Origin: CAMDPA01 sp965223035
Lineage (GTDB): Bacteria; Pseudomonadota; Alphaproteobacteria; Rhizobiales; Hyphomicrobiaceae
Direction of reading: 5' to 3'
Assembly (NCBI GenBank): GCA_965223035.1
Contig: OZ244980.1
Coordinates: 1,612,001 to 1,676,000, forward strand
DNA length: 64,000 bases
This document shows, one piece after another, positions 8,820 to 18,105 of this stretch; the first letter of the stretch is position 1, and each line of letters starts with the position of its first letter. The position numbers and the translations under genes were made by a program. The notes below the pieces were generated by a model. The model saw only the letters and a program-made list of their open reading frames with translations. It was not told the DNA's origin and did not search any database.

Positions 8820-8943
8820 CCCGACTTGAATTCCGCCAGAGGCGGAATCGCCTTACCGGCCCGCGCCCCCAGCCGGCGACCCGATGACACGCTCGTGTGG
8901 GTGGCCGGCAGGCGAGTGGGATGGTGCCTGCAACACTGTAACG
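8820..8943. repeat. Dispersed palindrome, module C
   Basis: Begins with ATTCCGCCAGAGGCGGAAT and continues through the CG-rich hairpin to GGGATGGTGCCTGCA. It directly abuts the A/B repeat; no gene lies in the rest of the gap to 9088. Confidence 0.65.
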
Positions 8944-9088
8944 GCTGACTGTGGCGGCAGCCCGACGTTGCAGCCTTTATTCAACGCGGTCAGGGCCATC
9001 CGGTCCCGCCCCCTGTGCGATGGGCGTCGGCGCGGGCTGAGCGGGCTGAAGCTGCGCGTCCGGTGCTTACGGCTCTACCCCGTGCCGA

Positions 9089-11707
9089 TCACGTGATGAC
9101 GATGACGTCCGATGCTGGCGGCTCCGCATAGAGGCGTTCGATAAGATCCTGGCGACGCTCCAGCACCGCGCGCTGGTTGATGTAGCCCTTGTCGGTGATC
9201 TCGTTGGCGTCGATCGAGGCCGGCTCGGCCATCAATAACACGCGGCCGATGCGCGTGGATGAGCCCTTCTGCTCGCGATTGTAGGCCGCCAGCTTGGCGC
9301 GAATGTGATCGCGCACCTCGGGCGTAGCCAGCATCCGTGCCGGGTCGTCATGGAGAGCCGCGTCAGTACAGATCTGCTGCATGCCGGCGGCGCTCGGCCA
9401 CACCAACAGACCGATGAAATCGCGATCATGGCCGGTGACGACGGCATCTTGGAACGCCGGCGCGGCGGCCGCGATTGCTGCCAAGCGCAACACGCCCGTG
9501 GCGACCCAGGTGCCGGTGACCAGCTTGAAGTCTTCTGCGACCCGACCGTCGAACACCACGCCTTTGCTCGGATCGGCCGGGTCCTCCAGGCGGGCGGCGT
9601 CGCCGATGCAATAAAACCCATCCCGGTCGAAGGCCGACTCGGTCAAATCCGGACGTTTCCAATAGCCCGGGAACACGCTGGGACCCTTGACACGGATCTC
9701 CAGTTTGTCACCGGACGGCACGAACTTGAGCTCGACACCGGGCGGTGGCAGGCCGATCACGCCGGCCCGATCAATTAGAATGTGGCCGCAGGTGGCCGCG
9801 GGTGCTGTCTCGGTCGCGCCCCAGCTGGAGACCATCGGCACGCGCTTGCCGGTGGTCTTGATGGCCACCACCTCCAGCCGCTCCCAAAGATCTTGCGACA
9901 ACGCCGCGCCCGCATAAAAGATCAGTCGCAGGTCTTTGAAAAACGTTGCCGCCAGATCCCGGTCCTGTTCCAGGAATGGCAGGATGGCGGCAAAGCCGGC
10001 CGGGACGTTGAAGTAGATGGTCGGCGAGATGTCGCGCAAATTGTTTATGGTAGCCTCGACCAGCCCCGGCGCTGGCTTGCCTTCGTCGATATACAGCGTG
10101 CCCTTGTTGGCGATGACCATGTTGAAGTTGTGGTTAGCGCCGAAGGTGTGGTTCCACGGCAGCCAGTCGAGCAGGGTCAGCGGCTGCTCCACCAGGAACG
10201 GCCAGGTTTGCTGAATCATGGCTTGATTGGCGCACAGCATGCGTTGGGTGTTGATCACGCCTTTGGGCAGTCCGGTGGAGCCGGATGTGTACAGCACCTT
10301 GGCGATGGTATCGGGGCCGACATCGGCAAACGCGTTGGTGATGTCCGCGGCCGGTTCCACGTCCAAAAGCTGTGTGAACATCGTTGTTGGGATATCCGGC
10401 ACTGGGGCGACGCCGGCCACGACGATGACGTCGGACAGGTCGAGGGCCGCCAGCGCCTTGGCGAACACCTCGCCGTTGGCGACGTAGACAAGACGCGGGT
10501 TGATCTCACCGAACACGTGGCGCAGCTTGGCGTGGTCCCTGCTCATCAGCGAATAGGCCACCGAAACCGGCACGAACGGCACGCCAGCAACGAACGCTCC
10601 CAGCATCAATTGGGCCTGCTCGATGGCGTTTCCCGATAGCGCCATGACCGGGCGGTCCACCGAACAGTCGCGGGCGAGCAGGGCCTGCCCGATCTTGAGC
10701 GCATCGCGCCAGGCCTGTGCGTAGGTCAGTTTTCGCCAACCACCGTCGCCATCGCGCTCGGCCAGGAACACCCGATCGGGCGCCGTCTGGCTGCACTGTT
10801 GCAACTGATGGGCGATGCTCAACGGATAATCCTTGAGCGCTACCGGCGATCGCAAAATGAAACTGCCGTCCCCGCAGTCCAGCTTGTCGACCTTCGGCGG
10901 TGCGAACGCGATCTCGCGACGATCTGGCATGGTCCTCATTCCCGCAGCTGCTAACGACGTCCCCACAGCGCTGGCATCGATTCCCAGATAGGCTTGACGC
11001 ACCCCGTCATCGTCCAACAGCGCGGCGCCGGTGCCGTGCATGGCGATCGCGCCGTTCTCCAACACATAGGCCCGATTGGCCAGCTTGAGTGAGGCGGCGA
11101 CGTTTTGCTCCACCAATATCACAGTCAGCCCACGGTTGTTGAGCGCGCGGATGGTGCGGAACAATTCCTGCGTCAAGGTCGGTGCCAACCCAAGCGACGG
11201 CTCGTCGAACATGACGAGCTCCGGCCGTCCCATCAGACAGCGAGCGATGGCCAGCATCTGCTGTTCTCCGCCCGACATGGTACCGGCCGCCTGGCCGCGC
11301 CGCTCAGCCAGCCGCGCAAAAAGTTCGAAGACCTCGGTCTTAGTCGCCTGCATGTGCCGGCGTGCGCGCGGCAACAGCGCGCCCATTTCCAAGTTCTCCT
11401 CAACCGTAAGCGAAGGGAAGATCTGTCGGCCCTCGGCGACCTGGCCGATGCCGAGATTGCAAATCATATGGCTCGGTTGGCCGGTGATGTCGCCACCACG
11501 AAAGCGAATGCGGCCGCTGCGCGGCCGTTCGATCCCGGCGATGGTGCGAATGAGGCTTGATTTGCCCGCCCCATTGGCGCCGACGATGGCGATCAGCTCC
11601 CCCTCCTCGACGTTGATCGTGATGCGATCGAGCGCCTGGGCATCGCCATAGAACAGATCCAGATTCTCGACGTCCAAAATCACAGCGCTTCTGCTCCGAG
11701 ATAACAA
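9089..11707 (-). CDS. In-frame fusion: LivF-type ABC ATPase + feruloyl-CoA-synthase-like AMP-binding ligase
   Basis: 872 residues. Residues 1-242 are a full LivF-type ATPase: Walker A GANGAGKSS (43-51), signature MSGGEQQ (144-150), Walker B LVMFDEP (164-170), LVEQN (199-202) and the usual LivF ending VRQAYLG. After a linker of about 20 residues, residues 265-872 form a complete acyl-adenylating enzyme: YTSGSTGLPKGVINTQRM (473-490), WGATETAPA, and FDGRVAEDFKL. The VINTQRMLCANQ stretch resembles feruloyl-CoA synthase. The ATPase would energise the LivHM-type channel encoded upstream, and the ligase would activate the imported acid with CoA. It overlaps the LivG-type gene by up to 28 bases. A possible internal start (ATG 10930 after GAGG) could give the ligase alone. 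Confidence 0.88.
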   Translation of the reverse strand: MLSRSRSAVILDVENLDLFYGDAQALDRITINVEEGELIAIVGANGAGKSSLIRTIAGIERPRSGRIRFRGGDITGQPSHMICNLGIGQVAEGRQIFPSLTVEENLEMGALLPRARRHMQATKTEVFELFARLAERRGQAAGTMSGGEQQMLAIARCLMGRPELVMFDEPSLGLAPTLTQELFRTIRALNNRGLTVILVEQNVAASLKLANRAYVLENGAIAMHGTGAALLDDDGVRQAYLGIDASAVGTSLAAAGMRTMPDRREIAFAPPKVDKLDCGDGSFILRSPVALKDYPLSIAHQLQQCSQTAPDRVFLAERDGDGGWRKLTYAQAWRDALKIGQALLARDCSVDRPVMALSGNAIEQAQLMLGAFVAGVPFVPVSVAYSLMSRDHAKLRHVFGEINPRLVYVANGEVFAKALAALDLSDVIVVAGVAPVPDIPTTMFTQLLDVEPAADITNAFADVGPDTIAKVLYTSGSTGLPKGVINTQRMLCANQAMIQQTWPFLVEQPLTLLDWLPWNHTFGANHNFNMVIANKGTLYIDEGKPAPGLVEATINNLRDISPTIYFNVPAGFAAILPFLEQDRDLAATFFKDLRLIFYAGAALSQDLWERLEVVAIKTTGKRVPMVSSWGATETAPAATCGHILIDRAGVIGLPPPGVELKFVPSGDKLEIRVKGPSVFPGYWKRPDLTESAFDRDGFYCIGDAARLEDPADPSKGVVFDGRVAEDFKLVTGTWVATGVLRLAAIAAAAPAFQDAVVTGHDRDFIGLLVWPSAAGMQQICTDAALHDDPARMLATPEVRDHIRAKLAAYNREQKGSSTRIGRVLLMAEPASIDANEITDKGYINQRAVLERRQDLIERLYAEPPASDVIVIT

Positions 11708-12405
11708 TCAAGCACGGCGGGGTCGCGGGCGACCTCGGCAGGGCTGCCGGCGGCTATGATCTCGCCGTGATGCAAAACCACGATGTGCTGCGACAACGCC
11801 ATGACGGCGCGCATGACGTGCTCGATCAATAAGATCGTCAATCCCATCTGCTGGTTGATGTCGCGAAACAGGCGTACCATCTCGTCGATCTCGGTCGGAC
11901 GCAGGCCCGCCATCACTTCATCGAGCAGCAGCAGGCGCGGCGCCGTCGCCAGCGCCCGGGCCAGCTCAAGGCGCTTGCGGTTGGGCAATGTCAGGGCGGC
12001 GGCCGGCTCGTGCGCCTTGGACGCCAGGCCCAGTTGCCCGATCACGTCTTGGGCCGTGCGCCGCGCCGCCTCGACATCGGGTGCTGCGTTCAGAGCACCG
12101 ACGACGACATTCTCCATCACCGTCAATCCGGCGAACGGTTTGACGATTTGAAATGTGCGGCCGATGCCGGCTTTGCAGATTTGGTCCGGTCGCCGGCCGG
12201 TGATGCGCCGGCCGGCAAACATCACCGATCCGGAATCGGGGCGTAGGTTGCCGGCAATGATGTTAAAGCAGGTGGTTTTGCCGGCCCCGTTGGGGCCGAT
12301 GACGGCCACGATGCTCCCTTGCGGCACCTCAAAGCCGACGTTCTCGACCGCGCGCAGGCCGGAGAAGCTTTTTGAGACCCCCTCAACCTTGAGCAGCGCG
12401 TCCAT
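11680..12405 (-). CDS. LivG-type ABC transporter ATP-binding protein
   Basis: 241 residues from the ATG at 12405; an in-frame ATG at 12417 also exists, but the GGATGAGG ribosome site fits 12405. Walker A GPNGAGKTT is near residue 35 and Walker B RLLLLDEVMAG near 160. The signature region reads LTLPNRKRLELARAL rather than LSGGQ, as in a known LivG subgroup. It is the second ATPase of the five-gene importer and overlaps the fusion gene downstream, which suggests coupled translation. Confidence 0.9.
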   Translation of the reverse strand: MDALLKVEGVSKSFSGLRAVENVGFEVPQGSIVAVIGPNGAGKTTCFNIIAGNLRPDSGSVMFAGRRITGRRPDQICKAGIGRTFQIVKPFAGLTVMENVVVGALNAAPDVEAARRTAQDVIGQLGLASKAHEPAAALTLPNRKRLELARALATAPRLLLLDEVMAGLRPTEIDEMVRLFRDINQQMGLTILLIEHVMRAVMALSQHIVVLHHGEIIAAGSPAEVARDPAVLDCYLGAEAL

Positions 12406-12406
12406 G

Positions 12407-13420
12407 CTAAGCCTCATCCTTCGGCTTGGCGCCCAGGCCCAAGGCGCTGCGCAGCGCTGGCCAGATGCCGTCGGGTAGAAACATCACCACGATCAACAAG
12501 CAGATGCCATAAAACACCTGCTTGAAACCGGGAACCTCAATGCCGGCTGCGAGCAGGATCTCGCCCAATGTCTCGGCGAGCGCCGTCAACAAGAAGGCGC
12601 CGATGATCGGTCCGAACAAGGTGCCGATCCCGCCAATGATCGGTCCCAGGATCAACTCGATGGACTGGGAGATATGGAATATCTGCTCTGGGAACAGATT
12701 GTTATAAAAAAAGGCGATGACGACGCCGCCCAGCGAGGTCATCGCCCCGGATATCATCACCGCGTACATCTTATAGCGAAACAGGTTGATGCCGAGTGCT
12801 TCGGCCGCTTCCGGACTTTCGCGGATGGCCAGCCAATAATAGCCGATGCGGCTGCGTAGTAAGGCGTGGCAGGCGATCAAGGCCAGCGCTGTCAGCGTCA
12901 GCATCACGTAGTAGAACATCGTGGGGCTGCCGCGCAGGTTGATGATGTCGTTACCGGTGTAGGTGGCGACCGGTAGAAAAAAGCCAGCCGAACCGCCGAT
13001 CCAGCGCCAATGATCAAACCCGATGCGTGCAAACTCGGCAAATGCAATGGTCAAGATTGCGAAATAAACGCCGCCCACGCCAAACCGAAAGGCGAGAAAC
13101 CCGATGAAGGCTGCCACAGCCGCCGAGATCGCCAGCGACGCGAACATGCCGATCATCGGGCTCAGGCCAAAATGGACATAGAGCGCCGCCGCCGCATAGG
13201 CGCCCAGACCGACGTAAAGCGCGTGGCCAAGCGAAAGCTGCCCGGCAAATCCCATCATGATGTTCCAGGCCTGCCCGACATAGGCGAAATAAAGAATCGT
13301 GAACATCACGGTCAGCAGATAGTCGCTAGCGAACAGCGGGATCGCCAGCAATACGGCGAGCAAGGCCAGCAGCAACACGAGCGCGCGCCGATCGACGCTG
13401 TTGAAGGCGCGTCTGATCAT
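12407..13420 (-). CDS. LivM-type ABC transporter permease
   Basis: 337 residues from ATG 13420, which overlaps the LivH-type stop by 4 bases (ATGA). It is polytopic, with the LivM signatures WNIMMGFAGQLSLGHALYVGLGAYAAA near residue 45 and AIRESPEAAEALGINLFRYK near 190. It forms the inner-membrane channel together with the LivH-type protein. Longer upstream in-frame sequence is arginine-rich out-of-frame coding of the neighbour and is not part of the protein. Confidence 0.92.
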   Translation of the reverse strand: MIRRAFNSVDRRALVLLLALLAVLLAIPLFASDYLLTVMFTILYFAYVGQAWNIMMGFAGQLSLGHALYVGLGAYAAAALYVHFGLSPMIGMFASLAISAAVAAFIGFLAFRFGVGGVYFAILTIAFAEFARIGFDHWRWIGGSAGFFLPVATYTGNDIINLRGSPTMFYYVMLTLTALALIACHALLRSRIGYYWLAIRESPEAAEALGINLFRYKMYAVMISGAMTSLGGVVIAFFYNNLFPEQIFHISQSIELILGPIIGGIGTLFGPIIGAFLLTALAETLGEILLAAGIEVPGFKQVFYGICLLIVVMFLPDGIWPALRSALGLGAKPKDEA

Positions 13421-14325
13421 GGTCGGCTCCTGCCGAGAATCCCCTGCGGACGAAACAATAGCACAACGACGAGGATCGCGAAGGCGAACATCGACTTGGC
13501 GGAAGGCGTAAACAGGAGCCCACCCAGCGCTTCGGTGACGCCGATTAACACCCCGCTCAGCAAGGCGCCGGTCAATGAGCCCAGGCCGCCGACAATGACG
13601 ACGACGAAGGCCAACAGCGTGTAAGCCGGACCGAGCGCCGGGGTGACGTCGACCAACACCACCATCATCGCGCCGGCCGCGCCGACGCAGGCGCCACCGA
13701 GCCCGAAGGTCAGCGCGTAAAGTCGCTTGACGTCGAGCCCGACGACGAGCGCGCCGGCATAGTTGTCCGCGCACGCCCGGATCGCCTTGCCGATCAGCGT
13801 ATAGCGGAAGAACGCCAGCAGCGCCGCAGAGAACACGATCGCGGCAACACCGGCGTAGACCTTGGTGGCGTCGACAATCAGTGGGCCGATGGCAAAGCTG
13901 TCGAAGGCATAGGCGGTCTGTACGCTCTGCGCGTCAGGACCGAAGATGATCAGTAGGAGGTTGACGATAATCAGCGCGATGGCGACCAGCAGCATGAATT
14001 GGCTGTGCTCCGGCCGATTGACGAAATGGTTGATCAACCCGCGTTGCATGGCATAGCCGATCACAAACAGCGCCGCTGCAATCGGCACCATCATGACCAA
14101 CGGATCCAGGCGATAGCTGGAGAACAGGAAGACGGCGAGATACATGCCGATGGTCATCATCTCGCCATGGGCGAAATTGACGATCCGCACGACGCCGAAG
14201 ATCACCGATAGCCCGAGCGCCATCAAGCCGTATACAAGGCCGGTCAACAGGCCGCCGACGGCGACATTGAGATAGATCTCTGCGGGCACCGGATTGGCTC
14301 CGAAGGCAAGCTGATGCCGCGCCAA
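13417..14325 (-). CDS. LivH-type ABC transporter permease
   Basis: 302 residues, about eight membrane helices. GLMALGLSVIFGVVRIVNFAHGEMMTIGMY near residue 35 is the family signature, and GKAIRACADNYAGALVVGLDVKRLY near 185 is the EAA-like coupling loop that contacts the ATPases. It lies between the binding-protein gene and the second permease, the usual order for hydrophobic or aromatic acid importers. Confidence 0.92.
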   Translation of the reverse strand: MARHQLAFGANPVPAEIYLNVAVGGLLTGLVYGLMALGLSVIFGVVRIVNFAHGEMMTIGMYLAVFLFSSYRLDPLVMMVPIAAALFVIGYAMQRGLINHFVNRPEHSQFMLLVAIALIIVNLLLIIFGPDAQSVQTAYAFDSFAIGPLIVDATKVYAGVAAIVFSAALLAFFRYTLIGKAIRACADNYAGALVVGLDVKRLYALTFGLGGACVGAAGAMMVVLVDVTPALGPAYTLLAFVVVIVGGLGSLTGALLSGVLIGVTEALGGLLFTPSAKSMFAFAILVVVLLFRPQGILGRSRP

Positions 14326-14385
14326 TGCCCGGTCCTCAGAACGGCCAGGCGATGGCGCGGGTTCAGCCCCTGCTGACGCGGTCGC

Positions 14386-15642
14386 TCAGCCGCGCCTGTT
14401 AAAGGGCTTCAACGGCCATTCGACCTTGGCGATCGCGGCCCCTTTCGGCGCTACCGTCACCGGCTTGCCGCCGCGGTTCTGGATCGCGGCGTTTTTCAGC
14501 TTGTCGTTTTGACCCTTGGCGTTGAACTGGATGGCGGGGCCGATGCTGACGTTGTCGGTGATGTTGGTGGCGCGGATCGCTTCCGCCAGCGCCTTCGGAT
14601 CGCTGGTGCCGGCGCGCTTGAAGGCATCGGAGGCAACCAACAAAGCCTCGAATGTGAACACGTGATTGGTATTCAGGTTGAGGTTGTTGTGGGCTTTGCC
14701 GAGCTCGGCCTCCAGCTGCTTGGACAGCTTTTTGGTCGGATCGTACCAAGGCACGAAACTGATGGGTCCGTCCGATAGCTTGCCGAGCGTCTTGAAGTAT
14801 TGGTCCTCATACCAACCCGGACCCATCGACAGAATCGCTTGCGGGACCCAGCGCTGCTTGGCGAGCTCACGCGTGATGAGAATGGCATCGTTCAAGCGAC
14901 TGACCACCATCAGCGCGTCGGCCCTGCTCGCCTTCGCCTTTGCTACCTCCACCGACAAATCACGCGCAGTCGGGTCGTAAGCGATGCTTTGCACCATTTC
15001 GTAGGGGAGCTTGAACTTTGGCATCACCTTGGAGATGCCACGCTGCATGGCGGTGCCGAACGTGTCGTTGACGTGCATGAACACCACGGTTTTTGGACTG
15101 GCTCCGGCCGCGGCGAACACCTCGATCTGGTTGGCGAATGCGTCCCCCAGGATCATCGGTGCGGTCGGAAAATTGCGGAATACAAACTTATAACCTTGCT
15201 CGGTGATCGGCGGCGCGGCGGCGATGTTGATGACGAGCGGAATGCCTTTCTGCTCGGCGACCTGCGCGACAGCGGTTGTCGCGCCGGAATCAAAGGCGCC
15301 GACCAATAGCTGTGCACCTTCATTGATCAGACGTTCAGCGCGGGCCCGAGCCACGTCGACCTTGGTTTCGGTATCGCCGTTCATGATCTCAAGCTCGGGC
15401 AGGCCATTGTCCCTGAGGATCTGGTTGGCCAGCGGCACCGCCCGTTGACAGTCCTGACCAATGCCCGCCTGGTAGCCTGAAAGGGGCAGCAGCACCCCGA
15501 CCTTGAGTTTGCCAGCTTGCGCGCGGCCGATGTTGAACGGCGCCGTCCCGGCCAAGATGCCGGCGGCAGCTAAGCCCGTGGTGACGGTGCGGCGGCTGAC
15601 GCCAGGATGGCGCGCCGAAGTATCATTGCTATGCTCTTTCAT
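14386..15642 (-). CDS. ABC transporter substrate-binding protein (LivK/periplasmic type I)
   Basis: 418 residues. The N terminus has a twin-arginine-like export signal (VSRRTVTTGLAAAGIL) ending at GRAQAG; the mature part begins KLKVGVLLPLSGYQAG, typical of type I periplasmic receptors. NGDTETKVDVARARAERLI and GAFDSGATTAVAQVAEQKGIP are the other conserved stretches. It should capture the substrate for the LivHMG-type system; the ligase fused to the last ATPase suggests an aromatic (hydroxycinnamate-like) acid. It is the first gene of the operon. Confidence 0.92.
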   Translation of the reverse strand: MKEHSNDTSARHPGVSRRTVTTGLAAAGILAGTAPFNIGRAQAGKLKVGVLLPLSGYQAGIGQDCQRAVPLANQILRDNGLPELEIMNGDTETKVDVARARAERLINEGAQLLVGAFDSGATTAVAQVAEQKGIPLVINIAAAPPITEQGYKFVFRNFPTAPMILGDAFANQIEVFAAAGASPKTVVFMHVNDTFGTAMQRGISKVMPKFKLPYEMVQSIAYDPTARDLSVEVAKAKASRADALMVVSRLNDAILITRELAKQRWVPQAILSMGPGWYEDQYFKTLGKLSDGPISFVPWYDPTKKLSKQLEAELGKAHNNLNLNTNHVFTFEALLVASDAFKRAGTSDPKALAEAIRATNITDNVSIGPAIQFNAKGQNDKLKNAAIQNRGGKPVTVAPKGAAIAKVEWPLKPFNRRG

Positions 15643-15942
15643 CCTTGCCTTCGCTCCCTGTATGATCTGCCTGTATGATCTGCAATCTGTTGCTGCGGAC
15701 CGGTCAGACGCACCGGTGTGTCCCAGCCGACCCGCTTAATTCCCCACAGTTTCGCTTGAACTGGCCATCGTCGCAAGCGCTCATGCGGCAAACTGACGGC
15801 ATCGATCAGAGCCGTGCTGGCGAGGGCAGTCTGAGCTGGCGGTCGGCCAAATCCTCGCCGTTGCCGGGCTCGATAACGGGATCGATAACGGCATCGGATC
15901 GGAATTGGTCCGGTGGGCATGGGCTCGTCGCGCTGGGCCAGA
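15643..15942. other. Intergenic region upstream of the importer operon
   Basis: The likely promoter region of the minus-strand importer operon lies here. Short direct repeats are visible (TGTATGATCTGCCTGTATGATCTGC at 15660-15684, a 13-base unit repeated, and GATAACGGGATCGATAACGG at 15871-15890). No gene is seen. Confidence 0.4.
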
Positions 15943-16611
15943 TCAAGGCCGGTTCGGTGGGGCGAGGGCAGGGTCGATCAACTCGGGGCGATATTCGAAG
16001 TGCATGGTGTCGTAGTGATACCATTTACCGCCCCAAATGAAGCCATGCTTTTCGAAAATGCGCACGATCTCGAACGGCAGTTTGTTACGATGCCGGTTCT
16101 GATTGCCGTTGTCGGGACCGGCCCAACGCCAGTAATCGGCATGCTTCACATTGATGTCGATCGCTGCGCCGTAGGCATGCATGCTCAGACGGCCGGTGCG
16201 CGCGATTTGGCGGCAGTTGTAGGCTCCGGCCGCACCCGGATCGACGTAGGTGGCGGGACGCAGTTTCAGCGCGCCGGCCCGATACGCAAACGTGAACTGA
16301 TCTTCCAGATCCGGATCGTTCATAAGCGTTGCGAACGGCTTTTGGCCAAGGCCGTCGTCGAACGTCATGCGTTTCCCATCTTTCCATGCGATCGCATTGC
16401 CAGCGACCCGGTCGAGCGCAGCCGGGTAGGCGGCAACCAGACGCCGCGCCTTCGCCAGGGCGTCAGGGGCCAAATCACGTGGGGTACCGTCGCCTGCCAG
16501 CGCAACGCCTGCCAGCGCAACGCCCGCCAACGCCGTGCCGCCAAGTGCGGCGTAGCCGAGCGCCCATGTGCACGGCCCAGCCACAATTCGCGCCTTGCTC
16601 GGACGGTTCAT
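15943..16611 (-). CDS. M15-family peptidase (D-alanyl-D-alanine carboxypeptidase-like)
   Basis: 222 residues from ATG 16611, which has GGAGG about 7 bases upstream. After an export signal containing a threefold ALAG(V) repeat, the C-terminal half has the zinc-site motifs of the VanY/M15 group: SMHAYGAAIDIN (His and Asp ligands) and WYHYDTMHFEYRPEL (catalytic Glu region and His ligand). It would trim peptidoglycan stem peptides or cross-links in the periplasm. It is divergent from the chromate transporter genes. Confidence 0.85.
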   Translation of the reverse strand: MNRPSKARIVAGPCTWALGYAALGGTALAGVALAGVALAGDGTPRDLAPDALAKARRLVAAYPAALDRVAGNAIAWKDGKRMTFDDGLGQKPFATLMNDPDLEDQFTFAYRAGALKLRPATYVDPGAAGAYNCRQIARTGRLSMHAYGAAIDINVKHADYWRWAGPDNGNQNRHRNKLPFEIVRIFEKHGFIWGGKWYHYDTMHFEYRPELIDPALAPPNRP

Positions 16612-16903
16612 GGGCGATCCTCCAGGTCGGCGTGTTGTTGGTTCCCCGACGGGGGGAATTGGTCTGGGCCCTGTTTGCAGGCACAATGGTCGGCGGCCGG
16701 CGTATGTCACCAGGTCAGCGATCCATGCCGGCCGATGCAACCTCTCAGGCATCAACTGTCGGACGATGGCGGCAGGTCTTCGTGTCGTGCGTATCGCACG
16801 CGTGGAGGGTAGCGGTGGCATTGCCGCGGGTAAAGAAACCGTCCACAACTGCAGGCAATGGCGTGGATGTCCGCGTCCGATCCTGACCTGACGAAGGCGT
16901 GAG

Positions 16904-17515
16904 ATGGCCCAGAACCAGCCACCAGCGGCGCCCAGCGAACCGGGCGCAAGCCATGATCCCCCCGTGCCGTTGCTGACGATTTATATGCTGTTCTTTCAGA
17001 TTGGCGCGCTCAGTTTCGGCGGCGGCGTCACCGCCTGGCTTTACCGGGAGACGGTGGTGAAGCGAAAGTTGCTGCGGGAAGAGGATTTTCTGAGCGCGTT
17101 GACGTTGTCGCAGGTGCTGCCCGGCATCAATATGGCGAACCTGTCGGTTTACATCGGCCAGCGGCTCAGGGGCGCCGGCGGGGCGACGATGGCCATGGTC
17201 GGGCTGATAACGGTCCCCTTCTTTGCGATCATCCTGTTCGGCTCGGTCTATTGGTACATCAAAGCTGCAGCCGTGTTGCAGGATTTCCTGACGGGGATGG
17301 CGACGGCGGTGGTTGGCATGCTGCTGTCGATGGCGGTGTTGGCGGTCAGAGCGACCAAGATGCAGGTGGTCCATCTGGTGATCTTGGGCCTCGTGGTCGC
17401 CGCCGTCGGCATTCTGCGCTGGCCGATGATCCCTGTGATCGTCGTGCTGGCACCGATCAGTGTCGCCCTCGCCTGGCCGCGACATGCGTCTGAAAATGGC
17501 CAGCGCGATGCGTGA
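16904..17515 (+). CDS. Chromate transporter, first short subunit
   Basis: 203 residues, one CHR domain. FFQIGALSFGGGVTAWLYRETV near residue 30 and LTLSQVLPGINMANLSVYIGQRLRG are the CHR signatures. It is one half of a split (short-chain) ChrA pair; two such halves with opposite membrane topology form the transporter. It is immediately followed, with overlap, by the second half. Related SCHR pairs expel chromate, but the substrate is not proven for this pair. Confidence 0.88.
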   Translation: MAQNQPPAAPSEPGASHDPPVPLLTIYMLFFQIGALSFGGGVTAWLYRETVVKRKLLREEDFLSALTLSQVLPGINMANLSVYIGQRLRGAGGATMAMVGLITVPFFAIILFGSVYWYIKAAAVLQDFLTGMATAVVGMLLSMAVLAVRATKMQVVHLVILGLVVAAVGILRWPMIPVIVVLAPISVALAWPRHASENGQRDA

Positions 17516-18038
17516 GATCATCGCGCTGGCGGCACTGTTCGCGCCGTTGTCGCTGCTGTCGTTCGGCGGCGGCTCCAGCATCCTGGCGCCGATACAAGCG
17601 GCGACGGTGGACCAATACGGTTGGCTGACCAGGCGCGAGTTCGTCGACTACTTCGCGATCTCGCGCGCGAGCCCGGGACCCGGGTCGATGTTGGTGGTGC
17701 TGATCGGTTGGAAGGTCGCCGGATGGGCCGGCGCTATCGTCTCCACGGTCGCCATCTACTTGCCGGCTTCGGTGTTGTGTTTCAGCGCGGCGCGGATTTG
17801 GAACAAGTATCGCGGTACTGCGGTGCACACCGCGCTTGAGCGCGGTCTGGTCCCGATCGGAACCGGGCTGGCGGTCGCCGGTGCGGTGATTGTGCTGAGA
17901 ACCTCGGATGCCGGGCTGATGGGATGGCTGATCGCGGCAGCCGCGACCACACTTTTGGTGTGGCGTAACGTGTTTCCGCTGATCGTGTTGGCCGGCGGTG
18001 GTGTAATCTATGCGATGCTGGCGCCATTGGTGGTCTGA
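17484..18038 (+). CDS. Chromate transporter, second short subunit
   Basis: 184 residues from ATG 17484; starts at 17460 (GTG), 17496 and 17508 are also in frame and none has a clear ribosome site. The CHR domain begins FAPLSLLSFGGGSSILAPIQ, with FAISRASPGPGSMLVVLIGWK matching the second conserved block. It overlaps the first subunit, consistent with translational coupling. Confidence 0.86.
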   Translation: MRLKMASAMREIIALAALFAPLSLLSFGGGSSILAPIQAATVDQYGWLTRREFVDYFAISRASPGPGSMLVVLIGWKVAGWAGAIVSTVAIYLPASVLCFSAARIWNKYRGTAVHTALERGLVPIGTGLAVAGAVIVLRTSDAGLMGWLIAAAATTLLVWRNVFPLIVLAGGGVIYAMLAPLVV

Positions 18039-18105
18039 CGGCATCGTGGTGAGACCCGCTGCCGGCGCCGTGGCGCAGTTGACGCGAATGTCCCACACCG
18101 CCTAG

